Positions 1 to 5,268 of a stretch of 5,479 nt of DNA are shown here, one piece after another. A model generated the notes under the pieces. That model was not told the DNA's origin, made no database searches, and saw only the letters and a program-made list of their open reading frames with translations. The translations under genes and the position numbers were made by a program. The DNA lies in assembly GCA_003648455.1 (NCBI GenBank), contig QMPG01000238.1, forward strand, positions 1-5,479, given 5' to 3'. Position 1 is the stretch's first letter. Each line of letters opens with the position of its first letter. The DNA comes from Bacteroidota bacterium. GTDB lineage: Bacteria > Bacteroidota > Bacteroidia > Bacteroidales > B39-G9.

Positions 1-2
1 AT

Positions 3-302
3 GAAGAGAAAGATTTTTTTTATGATATTCATGATGCAGAATGGGATTGTAATACAAAAATTAATGATGCTTTTACCATAAATAAGATAAATCAAGATGT
101 CGTTTTGTATCAACCTATTGAATACTTTGATTTAATTTATTTCGATGCCTTTGCCCCCGAAAAACAACCGGAATTATGGAGTGTCGAAATTTTTGATAAA
201 CTGTATAAACATCTTAATAACAACGGAATATTAACGACTTATTCTGCAAAGGGAGTTGTAAAACGAGCATTAAGAAAAGTGGGTTTAAAAGTAAAGAAAT
301 AA
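3..302 (+). CDS. mnmD: MnmD-type tRNA U34 methyltransferase, C-terminal part (5' partial, early stop)
   Basis: The frame is open from the left edge, so the true start lies outside the window and about 99 codons are visible. The stretch FDLIYFDAFAP (positions 126-158) followed by QPELW, and then GILTTYSAKGVVKRAL, match the C-terminal half of the SAM-dependent methyltransferase domain shared by stand-alone MnmD and the MnmC N-terminal domain. These enzymes perform the last methylation of the 5-methylaminomethyl group on the wobble uridine (U34) of certain tRNAs, in the cytoplasm. The acidic/aromatic DAFAP motif belongs to the catalytic face of the fold. The frame ends at a TAA (300-302) just after a lysine-rich VKK, where the family normally continues with a conserved Leu-Pro-Gly-Pro-Pro-Gly-Lys-Arg-Glu tail. 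That tail is still encoded in frame downstream (see the next entry). The family assignment is firm. Whether the gene is functional is doubtful, because the stop removes a conserved segment. Confidence 0.82.
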   Translation, partial: EEKDFFYDIHDAEWDCNTKINDAFTINKINQDVVLYQPIEYFDLIYFDAFAPEKQPELWSVEIFDKLYKHLNNNGILTTYSAKGVVKRALRKVGLKVKK

Positions 303-350
303 CCGGGCCCTCCCGGAAAAGGGGAAAGGTTAAGAGCGGTGAAGGAATAA
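303..350 (+). pseudogene. mnmD: In-frame remnant of the MnmD C-terminal tail beyond the TAA
   Basis: Reading on in the same frame after the TAA at 300-302 gives PGPPGKGERLRAVKE and then a TAA at 348-350. Family members normally end with a tail like LPGPPGKREMLRA, so this is clearly the missing C-terminus. The stop sits exactly where the leucine is expected, and one base change (TTA to TAA) would explain it. Two further positions differ from the usual tail, KRE becoming KGE and M becoming R, and each can be explained by a single base change. Three changes clustered in a normally conserved segment suggest either a decaying gene or local sequence errors. No frameshift is needed. Confidence 0.75.
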
Positions 351-389
351 TGTTAAGGGTTAAAGGCACCTTTGAAAAGTTTTCATAGC

Positions 390-477
390 CGTCATTGCGA
401 GGGCGAAGCTCGAAGCAATCTGTTGATAATCAAAACGTAGGGGTTGCTTCTCCGCCAGCTGGCGGATTGCAATGACG
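390..477. repeat. GTCATTGC-type palindromic intergenic repeat with an internal palindrome
   Basis: The outer arms CGTCATTGC (390-398) and GCAATGACG (469-477) are perfect reverse complements. Inner arms GAAGCAATC (412-420) and GGTTGCTTC (442-450) pair with one mismatch. The right half also holds a 16-bp perfect palindrome, TCCGCCAGCTGGCGGA (451-466), where a mirror image of the left arm would be expected. The block is much richer in G and C than its surroundings and has no coding potential. A related left half occurs at 4493-4520. Repeats of this general form are widespread between genes in many bacterial genomes and are usually treated as small non-autonomous elements. That interpretation comes from family knowledge and is not shown here. 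Confidence 0.8.
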
Positions 478-491
478 TTCTATCTGTTTTT

Positions 492-505
492 GGAGTGGAT
501 TCAAT
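492..505. repeat. Half copy of the repeat also found at 3739-3801
   Basis: GGAGTGGATTCAAT here is an exact 14-base reverse complement of ATTGAATCCACTCC at 3739-3752. It is also close to the other arm of that element at 3785-3801. The preceding run of T matches the TTTT before the CGGAGT core there. The second arm is missing here, so this looks like a fragment of a dispersed element left next to the GTCATTGC repeat. Confidence 0.5.
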
Positions 506-519
506 ATTTTATTACATAA

Positions 520-546
520 AAAAAGGTCTGAAAAACAGACCTTTTT
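520..546. terminator. Bidirectional intrinsic terminator
   Basis: An 11-bp perfect stem (AAAAAGGTCTG at 520-530 with CAGACCTTTTT at 536-546) encloses a 5-base A loop. The A run on the left and the T run on the right give a U tract in either transcription direction. It lies 20 bases past the stop of the minus-strand oxidoreductase gene and about 170-220 bases past the MnmD stops, so it can end both converging transcripts. Confidence 0.88.
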
Positions 547-565
547 AAACACTAAAAATAAGCAA

Positions 566-1930
566 TTATTTATTCAAAGTTCTTAGTTTAGAGATAGCAA
601 CCTCTGCAGCTTTAATAATTACAGGTTTTGTTGGAGCGGTTGTAAGTAATGGATGAGTACCTACTTGTAACGACATAAGTTCATATACTGTAATTCCTTT
701 TTGAATAGCAAGACCAATAGTATTAATCATTTCGCCGGCAGATTTTCCTCCCCATACTTCACCACCTAGAACAGAACCATCTGAAGGAGAGACATATAAT
801 TTTGCAGTTAATGGAGATACATCATTAATAGCTCCGGGATGTCTGTCAACATCACTAAATTTAGCAGAGATAAACTCAACATTAGCAAATTGTGCATTTT
901 TTTCGTTTAATCCGGCAGCAGCCATTGCTACTCCGTTAATTTCAGTAGAAAAAATACCGATTGTTCCTGCAAAACTGTTTTTAATTCTTATTCCGAATAA
1001 ATTATAACCTAAAATACGAGCTTCAGCTGTAGCTGTAGATGCCAACATTATATAATCGCATCGTCCGGTTAAGAAACCTAATGTTTGTGAGCAATCTCCA
1101 ACAGCACAGATGTCATGTTCTGAAGAACGTTCATAATTATCAACGATAATAGCTCCAACTCTGTTTATTTGCAATCCGGCTTTTTTAGCAATCTCTGTAT
1201 TTGGTTTATACCCAACAGCAAAAATTACGGCATCTGCTTTAATATTTTTGTTACCTTTTAATTGAACACCTGAAACAACACCATTTTCCCCTAATACTTT
1301 TTCTACTAATGTTGAAGTGTGTACATCAACATTTGCTTTTTTGAGTTCTTCTGTTGCTATTTCGCTCAATTCTTTTGAAAAAGCCTTTGAGAAACAAAGG
1401 TCTTCGCTTTCAATAAGACTTATTTTTTTGTCAGTATGCATTGCTAATTGTTCTGCAACTTCTGCACCAATAAATCCGCCACCAACAATTACAATATTTT
1501 TTTTGTCTTGTAACTCATTAAATAAGTTATTAATATAATCATAACTTTTTTTAATGTAAAATACATTTTTTAGGTCATAGCCCGGAATAAAACTTGCAAT
1601 TACAGGTCTTGAACCTGTTGCAAATACAAGTTTGTCAAATGTAAAATCAGCACCTGATTTTACTTTAAGCGTTTTTTCTTTAATATCAACATCAACAACA
1701 GGGTCTGTAATAACTTCGCCACCTAAATCAATAAATGGTTTTGGTCCCATTGCATTTTTTTCAACAGAATTTAGATTATGAAAAATATAAGGAATTCCGC
1801 ATGGTACTAATCCTTTATCTTCTTCACGAATCATTAATATTGTTTTGTCGGGATATTGTTTTTTTGCTGTTACTCCTGTAATTATACCCGCTGGGCCTGC
1901 TCCAATGATTATTACATCGTATTTTTTCAT
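566..1930 (-). CDS. FAD/NAD(P)H-dependent disulfide oxidoreductase, CoA-disulfide reductase/NADH oxidase type
   Basis: The 454-residue protein is full length for the family and cytoplasmic, with no signal peptide or membrane segment. The N-terminal FAD-binding Rossmann motif GAGPAG is at residues 10-15. A single redox cysteine, C44, lies in PCGIPY, the place used by CoA-disulfide reductases, NADH oxidases and NADH peroxidases; the two-cysteine CxxxxC of glutathione reductase types is absent. ATGSRP (104-109) closes the first FAD segment. VGGGFIGAE (149-157) is the NAD(P)H-binding motif, and CAVGDC (275-280) is the second FAD contact. The C-terminal third is a dimerisation domain ending in a GTHPLLT segment (424-430). 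The likely reaction is NAD(P)H-dependent reduction of CoA-disulfide, per- or polysulfide, or oxygen; the substrate cannot be settled from sequence. The ATG at 1930 is chosen because MKKYDVIIIGAG is the canonical N-terminus. The gene is monocistronic, divergent from the U32 gene, and ends at the 520-546 terminator. Confidence 0.9.
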   Translation of the reverse strand: MKKYDVIIIGAGPAGIITGVTAKKQYPDKTILMIREEDKGLVPCGIPYIFHNLNSVEKNAMGPKPFIDLGGEVITDPVVDVDIKEKTLKVKSGADFTFDKLVFATGSRPVIASFIPGYDLKNVFYIKKSYDYINNLFNELQDKKNIVIVGGGFIGAEVAEQLAMHTDKKISLIESEDLCFSKAFSKELSEIATEELKKANVDVHTSTLVEKVLGENGVVSGVQLKGNKNIKADAVIFAVGYKPNTEIAKKAGLQINRVGAIIVDNYERSSEHDICAVGDCSQTLGFLTGRCDYIMLASTATAEARILGYNLFGIRIKNSFAGTIGIFSTEINGVAMAAAGLNEKNAQFANVEFISAKFSDVDRHPGAINDVSPLTAKLYVSPSDGSVLGGEVWGGKSAGEMINTIGLAIQKGITVYELMSLQVGTHPLLTTAPTKPVIIKAAEVAISKLRTLNK

Positions 1931-2012
1931 AATCGTGTTTAATTTTAATTAATAATATTATGTTTTTATTATATGTAGAATTGTAGTTGTATATGTTAAA
2001 TATATATTGATG

Positions 2013-2033
2013 CAAATATATATAACAAATTTA
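2013..2033 (-). promoter_or_regulatory. Two candidate -7 boxes for the oxidoreductase gene
   Basis: On the minus strand, TATATTTG (complement of 2013-2020) and TAAATTTG (complement of 2026-2033) both fit the Bacteroidetes -7 consensus TAnnTTTG. No perfect TTG lies 19-21 bases upstream of either; the nearest candidates each match two of three bases. Either would give a 5' leader of roughly 75-90 bases. The region is very AT-rich, so chance matches are possible. Confidence 0.35.
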
Positions 2034-2080
2034 AAGAAATGAATGATAAAAGTCATGTAAATTTACAAAAAATTACTCGG

Positions 2081-2111
2081 TTGTTAGAAACAAAACAAAT
2101 AAGTATTTTTG
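2081..2111 (+). promoter_or_regulatory. Bacteroidetes-type promoter of the U32-ferredoxin operon
   Basis: TTG at 2081-2083, a 20-base spacer, and TATTTTTG at 2104-2111 match the -33 TTG and -7 TAnnTTTG elements of the Bacteroidetes primary sigma factor at the expected spacing. Transcription would begin near 2116-2119, giving a short leader of about 15-18 bases before the ATG at 2134. No Shine-Dalgarno sequence is visible, which is usual for this phylum. Confidence 0.65.
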
Positions 2112-2133
2112 TAAAATTTTTATTTTATTCCTT

Positions 2134-3375
2134 ATGGACAATAATAACATCGAAATAATGGCTCCTGTAGGTTCTTACGAATCGTTAATGGCAGCAATTA
2201 ATGCAGGAGCAAATTCAATATATTTTGGTATTGAGCAATTAAATATGCGAGCAAAGTCATCAAATAATTTTTCTATTGATGATTTAAAAGAAATAGTGAA
2301 AATATGTAACGAAAATAAAATTAAGTCATACCTAACGGTAAATACAATAATTTATGACCACGATTTAATTTTGATGCGTAAAGTTATTGATGCTGCTAAA
2401 AATAGCGGAGTCACTGCAATTATTGCTTCAGACCTTGCTGTTTTGCAATATGCCAATTCAATAGGTGTGGAGATTCATGCTTCTACGCAATTAAATGTAA
2501 GTAATATTGAGGCTCTGAAATTTTATTCAAAATTTTGCGATGTTGTAGTAACTGCTCGTGAATTGAGTTTGAAACAAGTTGCCGCAATAACAAAACAGAT
2601 TGAGGAAGAACAGATTAAAGGACCTTCGGGAAATTTAGTAAGAATAGAAATTTTTGTGCATGGTGCTTTGTGTATGGCTGTTTCGGGGAAATGCTATTTA
2701 AGTCTGCATGAGACAAATTCATCGGCAAATAGAGGCGCTTGTTTGCAAACTTGCAGAAAAGCTTATGTAGTAACTGAAAAGGAAAGCGGAAATCAACTCG
2801 AAATTGACAACGAGTATATAATGTCGCCAAAAGATTTATGTACTATTGGATTTATTGATAAGATAATTGCAGCAGGAGTAAAAGTCTTTAAGATTGAGGG
2901 GAGAGCACGACCACCTGAATATGTAAAACGAGTGGTTGAATGTTATAAAGAAGCTGTTGCATCATATTATGATGGTAGTTATTCGAAAGAGAAAATTCAA
3001 AATTGGGAAGAAAGATTACAAACCGTTTTTAATCGTGGTTTTTGGGATGGATATTATCTTGGACGACGACTTGGTGAATGGAGTAGCGAATATGGCTCAA
3101 GAGCAACTAAACGAAAAGTTTATCTTGCAAAAGGCACAAATTATTTTACAAAATTAAAAGTTGCTGAGTTTAAAATGGAAACAGGCACTTTATCGGTTGG
3201 CGACGAAATTCTTATAACCGGTCCTACAACAGGAGTTGTTGAAACTACAGTGAAAGAGCTCAGAGTTGATTTAAAGAGTGTGAGCGAAACAAAAAAAGGA
3301 GAAAGTTTTTCAATGCCAATTGATACAATAGTAAGGCGCTCGGATAGACTTTATAAAGTTGTTGATAATAATTAA
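2134..3375 (+). CDS. U32 family ('peptidase U32') Fe-S protein, probable prephenate-dependent tRNA U34 hydroxylase (TrhP-like)
   Basis: The 413-residue protein has the U32 layout. An N-terminal barrel begins EIMAPVGSYESL. The family signature E-x-F-x2-G-A-L-C-x4-G-x-C-x-L-S is at residues 172-190, NRGACLQTC follows at 199-207, then KIEGR at 253-257, and a C-terminal beta-barrel-like part runs from about 325. Cysteines 180, 187, 203 and 207 correspond to the four that bind a [4Fe-4S] cluster in characterised members (UbiU/UbiV). Although named peptidases, studied members include TrhP (5-hydroxyuridine at tRNA position 34), RlhA (23S rRNA C2501 hydroxylation) and UbiU/UbiV (oxygen-independent ubiquinone hydroxylation). 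Length and the SPKDLCTIGFID and KIEGRARPPEYV segments favour a TrhP-like role over the longer RlhA. True protease activity is unlikely but not excluded. The ATG at 2134 follows a well-placed promoter. The gene is first in an operon with the ferredoxin two bases downstream. Confidence 0.85.
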   Translation: MDNNNIEIMAPVGSYESLMAAINAGANSIYFGIEQLNMRAKSSNNFSIDDLKEIVKICNENKIKSYLTVNTIIYDHDLILMRKVIDAAKNSGVTAIIASDLAVLQYANSIGVEIHASTQLNVSNIEALKFYSKFCDVVVTARELSLKQVAAITKQIEEEQIKGPSGNLVRIEIFVHGALCMAVSGKCYLSLHETNSSANRGACLQTCRKAYVVTEKESGNQLEIDNEYIMSPKDLCTIGFIDKIIAAGVKVFKIEGRARPPEYVKRVVECYKEAVASYYDGSYSKEKIQNWEERLQTVFNRGFWDGYYLGRRLGEWSSEYGSRATKRKVYLAKGTNYFTKLKVAEFKMETGTLSVGDEILITGPTTGVVETTVKELRVDLKSVSETKKGESFSMPIDTIVRRSDRLYKVVDNN

Positions 3376-3377
3376 TT

Positions 3378-3605
3378 ATGGTGCGAATAATTTTTCAAAG
3401 AGCAAAATGTATTGGTTGCGGGTCGTGTGTTGAAGTAGCACCTGACAGATGGAAGATGAATAATCTAGACGGGAAATCTATTTTAATTGATGCAAAAGGC
3501 AAAAAAGGGTTTTTTACCATAGAGTTGACAGATGATGAGTATCAAGAAAATAAAGAGGCAGAAAGTATTTGCCCAATGCATATTATTAGAGTTGAGAAAT
3601 ATTAG
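3378..3605 (+). CDS. Small single-cluster [4Fe-4S] ferredoxin
   Basis: The 75-residue protein has C11-x2-C14-x2-C17 (CIGCGSC) near the N-terminus and C65-Pro (ICPMHII) near the C-terminus. This is the standard four-ligand set for one [4Fe-4S] cluster, with the second half of the usual two-cluster ferredoxin replaced by a spacer of about 45 residues. The spacer is rich in D and E, fitting a soluble electron carrier. Only two bases separate the U32 stop (3373-3375) from this ATG, so the genes are almost certainly co-transcribed and translationally linked. By inference it may pass electrons to the Fe-S cluster of the U32 enzyme. A general electron-transfer role is the alternative. The GTG at 3381 is the next codon and a less likely start. 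No clear terminator follows the stop. Confidence 0.88.
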   Translation: MVRIIFQRAKCIGCGSCVEVAPDRWKMNNLDGKSILIDAKGKKGFFTIELTDDEYQENKEAESICPMHIIRVEKY

Positions 3606-3738
3606 ATTAATTTGTTAATAACGGAGTTAATTATTTTGATTTCGATTACAATACACAATTTTATAGTTTTTGTTCAATTGTTTTTGACACAAAAGAAAAT
3701 GTATTGATAATAAAGACTTTACATTTTATCATTTAATA

Positions 3739-3801
3739 ATTGAATCCACTCCGAAAAGCCGCGGCTATAAATTGATAACTTTAGTTTTCGGAGTAGTCTC
3801 A
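3739..3801. repeat. Imperfect inverted repeat in the gap before the deaminase gene
   Basis: The left arm TGAATCCACTCCGAAAA (3741-3757) pairs with TTTTCGGAGTAGTCTCA (3785-3801) at 14 of 17 positions. The region between them starts with the 10-bp perfect palindrome AGCCGCGGCT (3757-3766), a GC-rich island in very AT-rich sequence. The left arm recurs, inverted and alone, at 492-505, so this is probably a dispersed small element. It could also act as a transcript-end structure for the ferredoxin operon, although no clean U tract follows. The rest of 3606-3899 shows nothing else I can support except the -7 box at 3858. Confidence 0.6.
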
Positions 3802-3857
3802 ACCATTATTTATTATCTTTTTGGTTTAAATCATGAAAACTTATAATAATTTTTTAA

Positions 3858-3865
3858 TATTTTTG
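3858..3865 (+). promoter_or_regulatory. Candidate -7 box for the guanine deaminase gene
   Basis: TATTTTTG is identical to the -7 box of the U32 operon and lies 34 bases before the deaminase ATG, giving a predicted leader of about 25-30 bases. No TTG is found 19-21 bases upstream; the nearest, at 3821, is 34 bases away. The call therefore rests on the -7 element and its position alone. Confidence 0.45.
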
Positions 3866-3899
3866 TAGGTTATTTAAAATTAAATATAAAGAATAGAGA

Positions 3900-4373
3900 A
3901 TGAAAAATAGAGATGAACAATTTATGAAAGAAGCAATTGATTTGTCAATTGAAAACATAAAAGTTGGTGGAGGACCATTTGGTGCTATTATAGTTAAAGA
4001 TGGTGAGGTTATTGCAACCGGAGTTAATAAAGTTACTAGTAATAATGACCCTACTGCTCACGCAGAAGTTGTTGCAATTAGAGAAGCATCAAAGAAATTA
4101 GGAACATTCGATTTGTCAGGTTGTGTTATTTATGCTTCATGCGAACCTTGTCCAATGTGTCTTGGCGCTATTTATTGGGCTCATCTTGATAAAATATTTT
4201 ACGGTAACACAAAATACGATGCTAAAGATATTGGCTTTGACGACTCTTTTATTTATGATGAGATTGAACGTCCAATTAGTGAAAGAAAAATTGAAACTTC
4301 TCAAATATTGCATAATGAGGCTATTGTAGCTTTTAAAAATTGGGTGGAAAAAGAAGATAAGGTAGAATATTAG
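3900..4373 (+). CDS. guaD: Guanine deaminase, GuaD type (cytidine/deoxycytidylate deaminase superfamily)
   Basis: The 157-residue enzyme hydrolyses guanine to xanthine and ammonia in purine salvage, in the cytoplasm. The zinc-site motifs are intact. HAE at residues 54-56 gives zinc ligand H54 and the proton-shuttle glutamate E56. CEPCPMC at 81-87 gives ligands C81 and C84. GGPFGA near the N-terminus, SNNDPTAHAE, the long match CEPCPMCLGAIYWA and GFDDSFIYDEIERP are characteristic of Bacillus GuaD rather than of TadA-type tRNA adenosine deaminases. The protein also ends in tyrosine, as Bacillus GuaD does, where the C-terminal tyrosine reaches into the active site of the partner subunit. Length matches the roughly 156 residues usual for the family. 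The gene stands alone on the plus strand between two repeat-bearing gaps and probably has its own promoter. TadA is the main alternative and is disfavoured by these motifs. Confidence 0.9.
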   Translation: MKNRDEQFMKEAIDLSIENIKVGGGPFGAIIVKDGEVIATGVNKVTSNNDPTAHAEVVAIREASKKLGTFDLSGCVIYASCEPCPMCLGAIYWAHLDKIFYGNTKYDAKDIGFDDSFIYDEIERPISERKIETSQILHNEAIVAFKNWVEKEDKVEY

Positions 4374-4389
4374 AACTTTTATTATTTGC

Positions 4390-4431
4390 AATAACCGTTG
4401 TTGAGCTCAATCATGCAAAGGTTATTTTTTT
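4390..4431 (+). terminator. Possible intrinsic terminator of the deaminase gene
   Basis: AATAACC (4390-4396) pairs with GGTTATT (4420-4426), and T residues continue to 4431. The 23-base loop contains the perfect palindrome TTGAGCTCAA (4401-4410). The stem starts 16 bases past the deaminase stop, as expected for a terminator. The stem is short and AT-rich and the loop is long, so the call is moderate. Confidence 0.5.
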
Positions 4432-4492
4432 GCGTAATGTGATTGGTCTGTTTGGCTTTCAATTAATGAATTATCTTTGAAAAGTGTGTTCT

Positions 4493-4520
4493 CGTCATTG
4501 CGAACGAAGTGAAGCAATCC
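4493..4520. repeat. Half of a GTCATTGC-type intergenic repeat
   Basis: CGTCATTGCGA (4493-4503) followed by a CGAAG-containing middle and GAAGCAATC (4511-4519) is the same design as the left half of the repeat at 390-420. The matching right arm is absent. It directly abuts the GTCATCCTGAAC-type repeat, so the gap carries a composite of two families. Confidence 0.7.
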
Positions 4521-4536
4521 CAGTATCCTGAACAAT

Positions 4537-4616
4537 GTCATCCTGAACTTGTTTCAGAATCTGTTTTTATAAATAATTGCTTTTTTAAGTAGATGCCGAA
4601 ACAAGTTCGGCATGAC
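4537..4616. repeat. GTCATCCTGAAC-type palindromic repeat
   Basis: The left arm at 4537-4562, with core GAACTTGTTTC, pairs with the right arm at 4591-4616, with core GAAACAAGTTC, at 22 of 26 positions; the loop is 28 AT-rich bases. TATCCTGAAC at 4524-4533 partly repeats the start of the arm. Such GTCATCCTGAACTTGTTTCAG palindromes are common between genes in Bacteroidetes and are presumed small mobile or structural elements. Together with the half repeat and the possible terminator it accounts for most of 4374-4701. I see no clear promoter for the next gene in the rest. Confidence 0.75.
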
Positions 4617-4701
4617 TACGATTCAAGTTGGTATTGTTTTACTTATTTTTTATCTGCCTAATTCAATTATTTTTAATGATAAATAGGGAAATTCTAAGCT
4701 A

Positions 4702-5232
4702 ATGACAAAAGCCTCGATAACTGAAAATAGAATAAAATCTGATTTTTTTCAAGATGATGTGCTTGATGTTGCGCCCAAATTAATTGGTAAATATCTTTGC
4801 AGAGCTTTTGACGATGGCACAATAATAAAAAAGCGAATTACCGAAATTGAAATTTACCGCGGAGAAGAAGATTTAGCCTGCCACGCCAGCAAAGGTAAAA
4901 CGCCACGTAATGAAATAATGTATAAAAGCGGTGGTGTTCTATATATTTATTTAATTTATGGAATGCACTGGATGCTCAATTTTGTTACAGGCAAAATTAA
5001 TGACCCGCAAGCCATTTTACTTAGAGGAATAGACGATATTATTGGTCCGGGCAGGCTTACAAAAAATCTAAAAATTGACAAGAGTTTTAATGGTGAAGAT
5101 TTATATGACTCTAAAAGAATTTGGATTGAAAATAATAGCTTAAAAGCAGATTACACTACTGATGTTAGAGTAGGTGTTGATTACGCAGGTGATTACTGGA
5201 AAAATAAATTGTGGCGGTTGGTTTTGAGATAA
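4702..5232 (+). CDS. DNA-3-methyladenine glycosylase, AAG/MPG family
   Basis: The 176-residue monofunctional glycosylase removes alkylated purines (3-methyladenine, 7-methylguanine) and often hypoxanthine from DNA, starting base-excision repair. EIEIYRG at 48-54 matches human AAG ETEAYLG, which makes E50 the water-activating residue (human E125) and Y52 a base-stacking residue. H61 in ACHASKGKTPRN corresponds to human H136. YIYLIYGMHWMLNFVTG at 81-97 holds the tyrosines equivalent to Y159 and Y162 (here Y83 and Y86), the latter being the DNA-intercalating residue. GPGRLT (115-120) and the final VGVDYAGDYW...WRLVL complete the fold. It is at the short end for bacterial members (commonly about 180-210) but has both ends intact. 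The ATG at 4702 is the first after an in-frame TAG at 4684. No strong ribosome binding site is visible. It is monocistronic. Confidence 0.92.
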   Translation: MTKASITENRIKSDFFQDDVLDVAPKLIGKYLCRAFDDGTIIKKRITEIEIYRGEEDLACHASKGKTPRNEIMYKSGGVLYIYLIYGMHWMLNFVTGKINDPQAILLRGIDDIIGPGRLTKNLKIDKSFNGEDLYDSKRIWIENNSLKADYTTDVRVGVDYAGDYWKNKLWRLVLR

Positions 5233-5268
5233 TACAATAAAAGAATATTTTAAAATTAATAAGTGTAA

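Noticed and set aside
300..350. Selenocysteine-like or programmed recoding of the MnmD stop.
   Set aside because: The stop is TAA, not TGA. I see no specific downstream recoding structure, and nearby substitutions point to decay or error.
1317..1538. Open frame opposite the oxidoreductase gene.
   Set aside because: It is a shadow of the real minus-strand gene, with low-complexity Ser/Leu-rich translation and no recognisable motif.
2134..3375. Secreted protease (collagenase-like), as the U32 name suggests.
   Set aside because: There is no signal peptide. The signature cysteines are those of Fe-S cluster-binding RNA or quinone hydroxylases of this family.
3900..4373. tRNA adenosine deaminase TadA.
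   Set aside because: SNNDPTAHAE, GFDDSFIYDEI and the terminal tyrosine follow GuaD of Bacillus, not TadA.
390..4616. CRISPR array, prompted by related repeats at 390-420 and 4493-4520.
   Set aside because: The copies are few, far apart, palindromic and divergent, with no regular spacers and no cas genes.
4702..5232. A possible functional link between guanine deaminase and the alkyladenine glycosylase (both touch deaminated purines).
   Set aside because: The genes are separated by 328 bases of terminator-like and repeat sequence, and free-base salvage and DNA repair are separate pathways. Proximity alone does not support a system.
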